A stretch of DNA of 27,082 nucleotides from JAZDRH01 sp047470865 (GTDB lineage: Bacteria > Pseudomonadota > Gammaproteobacteria > Pseudomonadales > Pseudomonadaceae): positions 1 to 27,082 of the forward strand of contig NZ_JAZDRH010000034.1 of the NCBI RefSeq assembly GCF_047470865.1. Direction: 5' to 3'. The first letter of the stretch is position 1; the number at the start of each line of letters is the position of its first letter. The translations under genes were made by a program, and so were the position numbers. Of this stretch, positions 24,937 through 27,082 are shown one piece after another. The notes beneath the pieces were generated by a model, which did not search any database, had not been told where the DNA came from, and saw only the letters and a program-made list of their open reading frames with translations.

Positions 24937-25437
24937 CTACTGCGCCACTACGTCTAAGCTAACAATCTTACAATTGCCAGCCAAGTTGCTATTATTTGCT
25001 TTTAATCTAATAGCATTCCCCTCTTGTGCTGCCGATACAGCTACTGTACTAGTGCCACATGTTGCTCCCTTACTAACAAATATAACCTTAGGTATAGTAA
25101 AACCAACATTTGTAATAACAGCACTTGTTCCTGAGGAAGGATTCAGTATCCAAGGTAGGCCTGTAAAGCTTGGTTGAGAACAGAGTAAAAAGCCACCTGA
25201 GGTAGTTACAGTATTTATATTTGCTGACTTTCCATCAGCACTTACTTTTCCTGTAAATGACACATTACAGGATACATTTCCAGACAAGGCTGGTGTTTGT
25301 ACTATAATTGTTCCATTAGCAGTAAAAGAGGCGCCAGCGGGGCTAATATTTCCATTATTATCTACTGTTAAAGCATGGCTATACATAGATACTAAAGAGA
25401 CAGCAAAAGCTGTGATAATTGTATTTATTTTTTTCAT
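24937..25437 (-). CDS. Small secreted protein resembling Pseudomonas PraB (alkane-oxidation activator family)
   Basis: This 166-residue protein has a signal peptide (about MKKINTIITAFAVSLVSMYSHA, residues 1-22). The mature part is rich in Ser, Thr, Gly, Asn and Val and looks all-beta. It has four cysteines at 57, 86, 127 and 156, likely two disulfides. The order ISPAGASFTANGT, SCNVSFTGKVSADGK, LCSQPSFTGLPW and an AGNCKI tail resembles what I recall of the PraA/PraB family of Pseudomonas exported proteins. That family is linked to growth on alkanes and surface or biofilm properties; this is from memory, without a search. AGGTGA lies four bases before the ATG. It sits between fadL and the exporter operon on the same strand. 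Confidence 0.65.
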   Translation of the reverse strand: MKKINTIITAFAVSLVSMYSHALTVDNNGNISPAGASFTANGTIIVQTPALSGNVSCNVSFTGKVSADGKSANINTVTTSGGFLLCSQPSFTGLPWILNPSSGTSAVITNVGFTIPKVIFVSKGATCGTSTVAVSAAQEGNAIRLKANNSNLAGNCKIVSLDVVAQ

Positions 25438-25460
25438 AATTCACCTATTATTTTTATAAC

Positions 25461-25485
25461 GAGGACAGGTAACTAACCTGTCCTC
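25461..25485 (-). promoter_or_regulatory. Perfect 10-bp stem-loop at the predicted 5' end of the PraB-like mRNA
   Basis: GAGGACAGGT (25461-25470) pairs perfectly with ACCTGTCCTC (25476-25485) around a 5-base loop. On the reverse strand no T-run follows (GTTATAAAAATAATA), so it is a poor terminator, though it could still end fadL messages. The promoter prediction places the transcript start at about the first base of the stem, a layout that protects mRNA ends, as in ompA. The ribosome site AGGTG (25442-25446) is left free. Confidence 0.6.
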
Positions 25486-25490
25486 TTATA

Positions 25491-25518
25491 CTTATAGTAT
25501 AAATTTTAAAAATAACAA
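25491..25518 (-). promoter_or_regulatory. Predicted promoter of the PraB-like gene
   Basis: On the reverse strand TTGTTA (25513-25518) and TATAAG (25491-25496) are 16 bases apart, in a strongly AT-rich stretch. TATAAG is repeated directly at 25485-25490, so the start could lie six bases further on. Predicted start near 25484. Confidence 0.5.
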
Positions 25519-25540
25519 TTTTTAATTAATAGATTATTTA

Positions 25541-26950
25541 TTAAAATCGATAAGTAGCTGCTAGACTAAAAACATCACCACTGGCCTTTACTTTGCCATC
25601 CATTTTTGCACCACCTAGCAACTCAACATTAGTACTCTTAAGCCGCGCACGCTTTACAAATTGGCGTGAATAAGCCACATCAAATGTAAAGTTAGGTAGT
25701 GACTTAGGCGCGTAGCCTGCTCCTAAAGAAACAAATGTACGGTCATTATCAGGGATACGTAAATCACGGGTTGTACTGCGTGTCGGTGTTTGGTCATAGG
25801 CTAAGCCGCCACGCACAATCCACTCATCCGTTAATTTATAATCAGCCCCTACCGAGAACATTAGAGTATCGCGATACTTATAGGGGATCTCTACAATCAT
25901 AGACCCTGATGCTTTATCTATTAAAGGTAGACTTTTAAATTCAGACCATTGCGTCCAAAGCACGCTAGTTCCCGTTGTTAACCGCTCATTCCATTGATGC
26001 ACCCAATCAATCGAGGCTGTGGCAGGTGTATTGAGCCGCGATTTAATTTTTGCACCGCCTGGGTAGAGTTTTAGCCCTGGAAATAACTGATCTGCGATTT
26101 CTATAGCGGTAATAGATTCATCTCCCTCACCAAAGTGGAAGTTGTACTTACCTTCTAATTTATTCTTAACTGTCGCATGATAATTAAAGCCAATGGTATC
26201 CCGCTCTGTTGGCTTCCATACGATACCTGCAAACCAACTTGGTGCTGTATTGTTCACCTTTACTCGAATCAAAGCATCGCCTGTTGAGGGCATTATAGGG
26301 ACAGGGAGAATATCTTTTAAGCGTTCATAGGCTGCATGGTAAATATCCACATTCTGAGTGACTGTTCCTCGCGTCCTTTGTACTGTCACTCCTCCACCTA
26401 GCGCTAGACTGTCATTAAACTTATAGGACACAGAACCATTTAAGGCAATAGTTTCAACCCTTGTATCTACTGCAAAATCACGTCCAACACCATATCTATC
26501 CCAGGTACTACGCATGCCCATAGGCACTACTTGGCTAAAACCAACCGCCCACTGTTCATTTATTGGAAGTACTAAAAAGTACGTGGGAAAAACCTCACTA
26601 AAACCACCTTGCCCCCCGTTATTTGCTTTCTTAAATGGCAACGTATCATTTATTGCTATGTCTTGCGTGCTCATACCACTAGCTGTTGTGGCATCGCCTT
26701 TAAAGCGCATGTTGACACGTGCAAATTGCACATTCATCTGACTAACTGGCCCATCAACAAAAGCCATAGCAGCTGGATTATTAAAGGCCGAACTAGGATC
26801 ATTGTCATAAATTGATCCCCCAGCAAATGCCCTACCCCAACCAGCAGTACCTGCTGTAGGCACTCCGAAAGCACCAGCAAAAGCAGCTTCAGCGCTTAAG
26901 ATGGAGGTTAAAATTGCTAAGGTTAGTTTGGTTTTATAGAGTTTTTTCAT
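25541..26950 (-). CDS. fadL: FadL/TodX-family outer-membrane channel for hydrophobic compounds
   Basis: This 469-residue protein has a signal peptide (cleavage after SAEAAFA, about residue 25). The mature N-terminus GAFGVPTAGTAGWGRAFAGGS resembles the FadL hatch region, followed by the NNPAAMAFVDG motif typical of OMPP1/FadL/TodX. Alternating beta strands follow to a C-terminal aromatic, SLAATYRF, the outer-membrane barrel signal. The family brings long-chain fatty acids or other hydrophobic molecules, including toluene in TodX, into the periplasm. AGGGA lies 7 bases before the ATG. The downstream neighbour is the PraB-like gene. The actual substrate is not evident, so the symbol is a family-level label. 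Confidence 0.88.
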   Translation of the reverse strand: MKKLYKTKLTLAILTSILSAEAAFAGAFGVPTAGTAGWGRAFAGGSIYDNDPSSAFNNPAAMAFVDGPVSQMNVQFARVNMRFKGDATTASGMSTQDIAINDTLPFKKANNGGQGGFSEVFPTYFLVLPINEQWAVGFSQVVPMGMRSTWDRYGVGRDFAVDTRVETIALNGSVSYKFNDSLALGGGVTVQRTRGTVTQNVDIYHAAYERLKDILPVPIMPSTGDALIRVKVNNTAPSWFAGIVWKPTERDTIGFNYHATVKNKLEGKYNFHFGEGDESITAIEIADQLFPGLKLYPGGAKIKSRLNTPATASIDWVHQWNERLTTGTSVLWTQWSEFKSLPLIDKASGSMIVEIPYKYRDTLMFSVGADYKLTDEWIVRGGLAYDQTPTRSTTRDLRIPDNDRTFVSLGAGYAPKSLPNFTFDVAYSRQFVKRARLKSTNVELLGGAKMDGKVKASGDVFSLAATYRF

Positions 26951-27082
26951 TGTTATTTCCCTATTGTCAATTACGCCAAGTTAATAGCCTAGATCTTTTC
27001 TTATTAGCTATGTATTTCTGATGCTAGAAGCTTTTTTGACTTTATCTATTTTTTTCCCTGCATATAGACCAATGTTTAATAA
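26951..27082. other. Upstream region of the FadL-family gene (window end)
   Basis: These 132 bases hold the ribosome site and presumably the promoter of the FadL-family gene. A perfect TTGACA on the reverse strand lies only about 20 bases before the ATG, too close to act as a -35 for it. No other gene is seen. Confidence 0.4.

Noticed and set aside
26960..26980. Perfect TTGACA on the reverse strand upstream of the FadL-family gene
   Set aside because: The matching -10 would fall inside the coding region, so it cannot drive this gene from its start.

Overview
The window looks like the chromosome of an AT-rich gammaproteobacterium. The evidence is a complete rsxABCDGE (Rnf) operon in the gammaproteobacterial order, a yjcH-actP pair, ettA, glyA and a FadL-type outer-membrane channel, plus a secreted protein that resembles Pseudomonas PraB. 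A Pseudomonadales relative is the best guess, but gene content alone does not fix the genus. No tRNA, rRNA, insertion sequence, integrase, phage gene or CRISPR array was seen.

Left part (1-6500, minus strand): a tightly packed surface-glycan operon with a good promoter at about 6364-6392. It reads rmlB, rmlA, an FdtA/QdtA-type ketoisomerase, a GNAT acyltransferase, an FdtB/QdtB-type aminotransferase, a WzxE-like flippase, a GT2 glycosyltransferase and a GT4 glycosyltransferase cut off by the window edge. Together these predict a dTDP-3-acylamino-3,6-dideoxyhexose (Fuc3NAc or Qui3NAc) made from glucose-1-phosphate, put into a lipid-linked oligosaccharide and flipped across the inner membrane. 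Nearly every junction overlaps.

Centre (6500-20320): housekeeping genes. yjcH-actP (acetate uptake, minus strand) is divergent from rsxABCDGE (ion-translocating ferredoxin:NAD+ oxidoreductase, plus strand), whose RsxC carries five copies of a ~67-residue repeat. Next come a PrpA/PrpB-like metallophosphatase, two small paralogous genes of unknown function, glyA, a short EexN-like exported protein, and ettA.

Right part (20320-27082, minus strand): a more AT-rich export locus. In transcription order it has a fadL-family channel, a small four-cysteine secreted protein (PraB-like), a hairpin with no clear promoter after it, then a split ABC ATPase and FtsX/MacB-type permease, a TolC-family outer-membrane factor and an HlyD-family adaptor. 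The four exporter genes are joined by three identical ATGNNTAA overlaps. The arrangement suggests a dedicated tripartite exporter expressed at a lower level than the PraB-like protein, possibly linked to hydrophobic compounds through the FadL channel. This is the least conventional system in the window.
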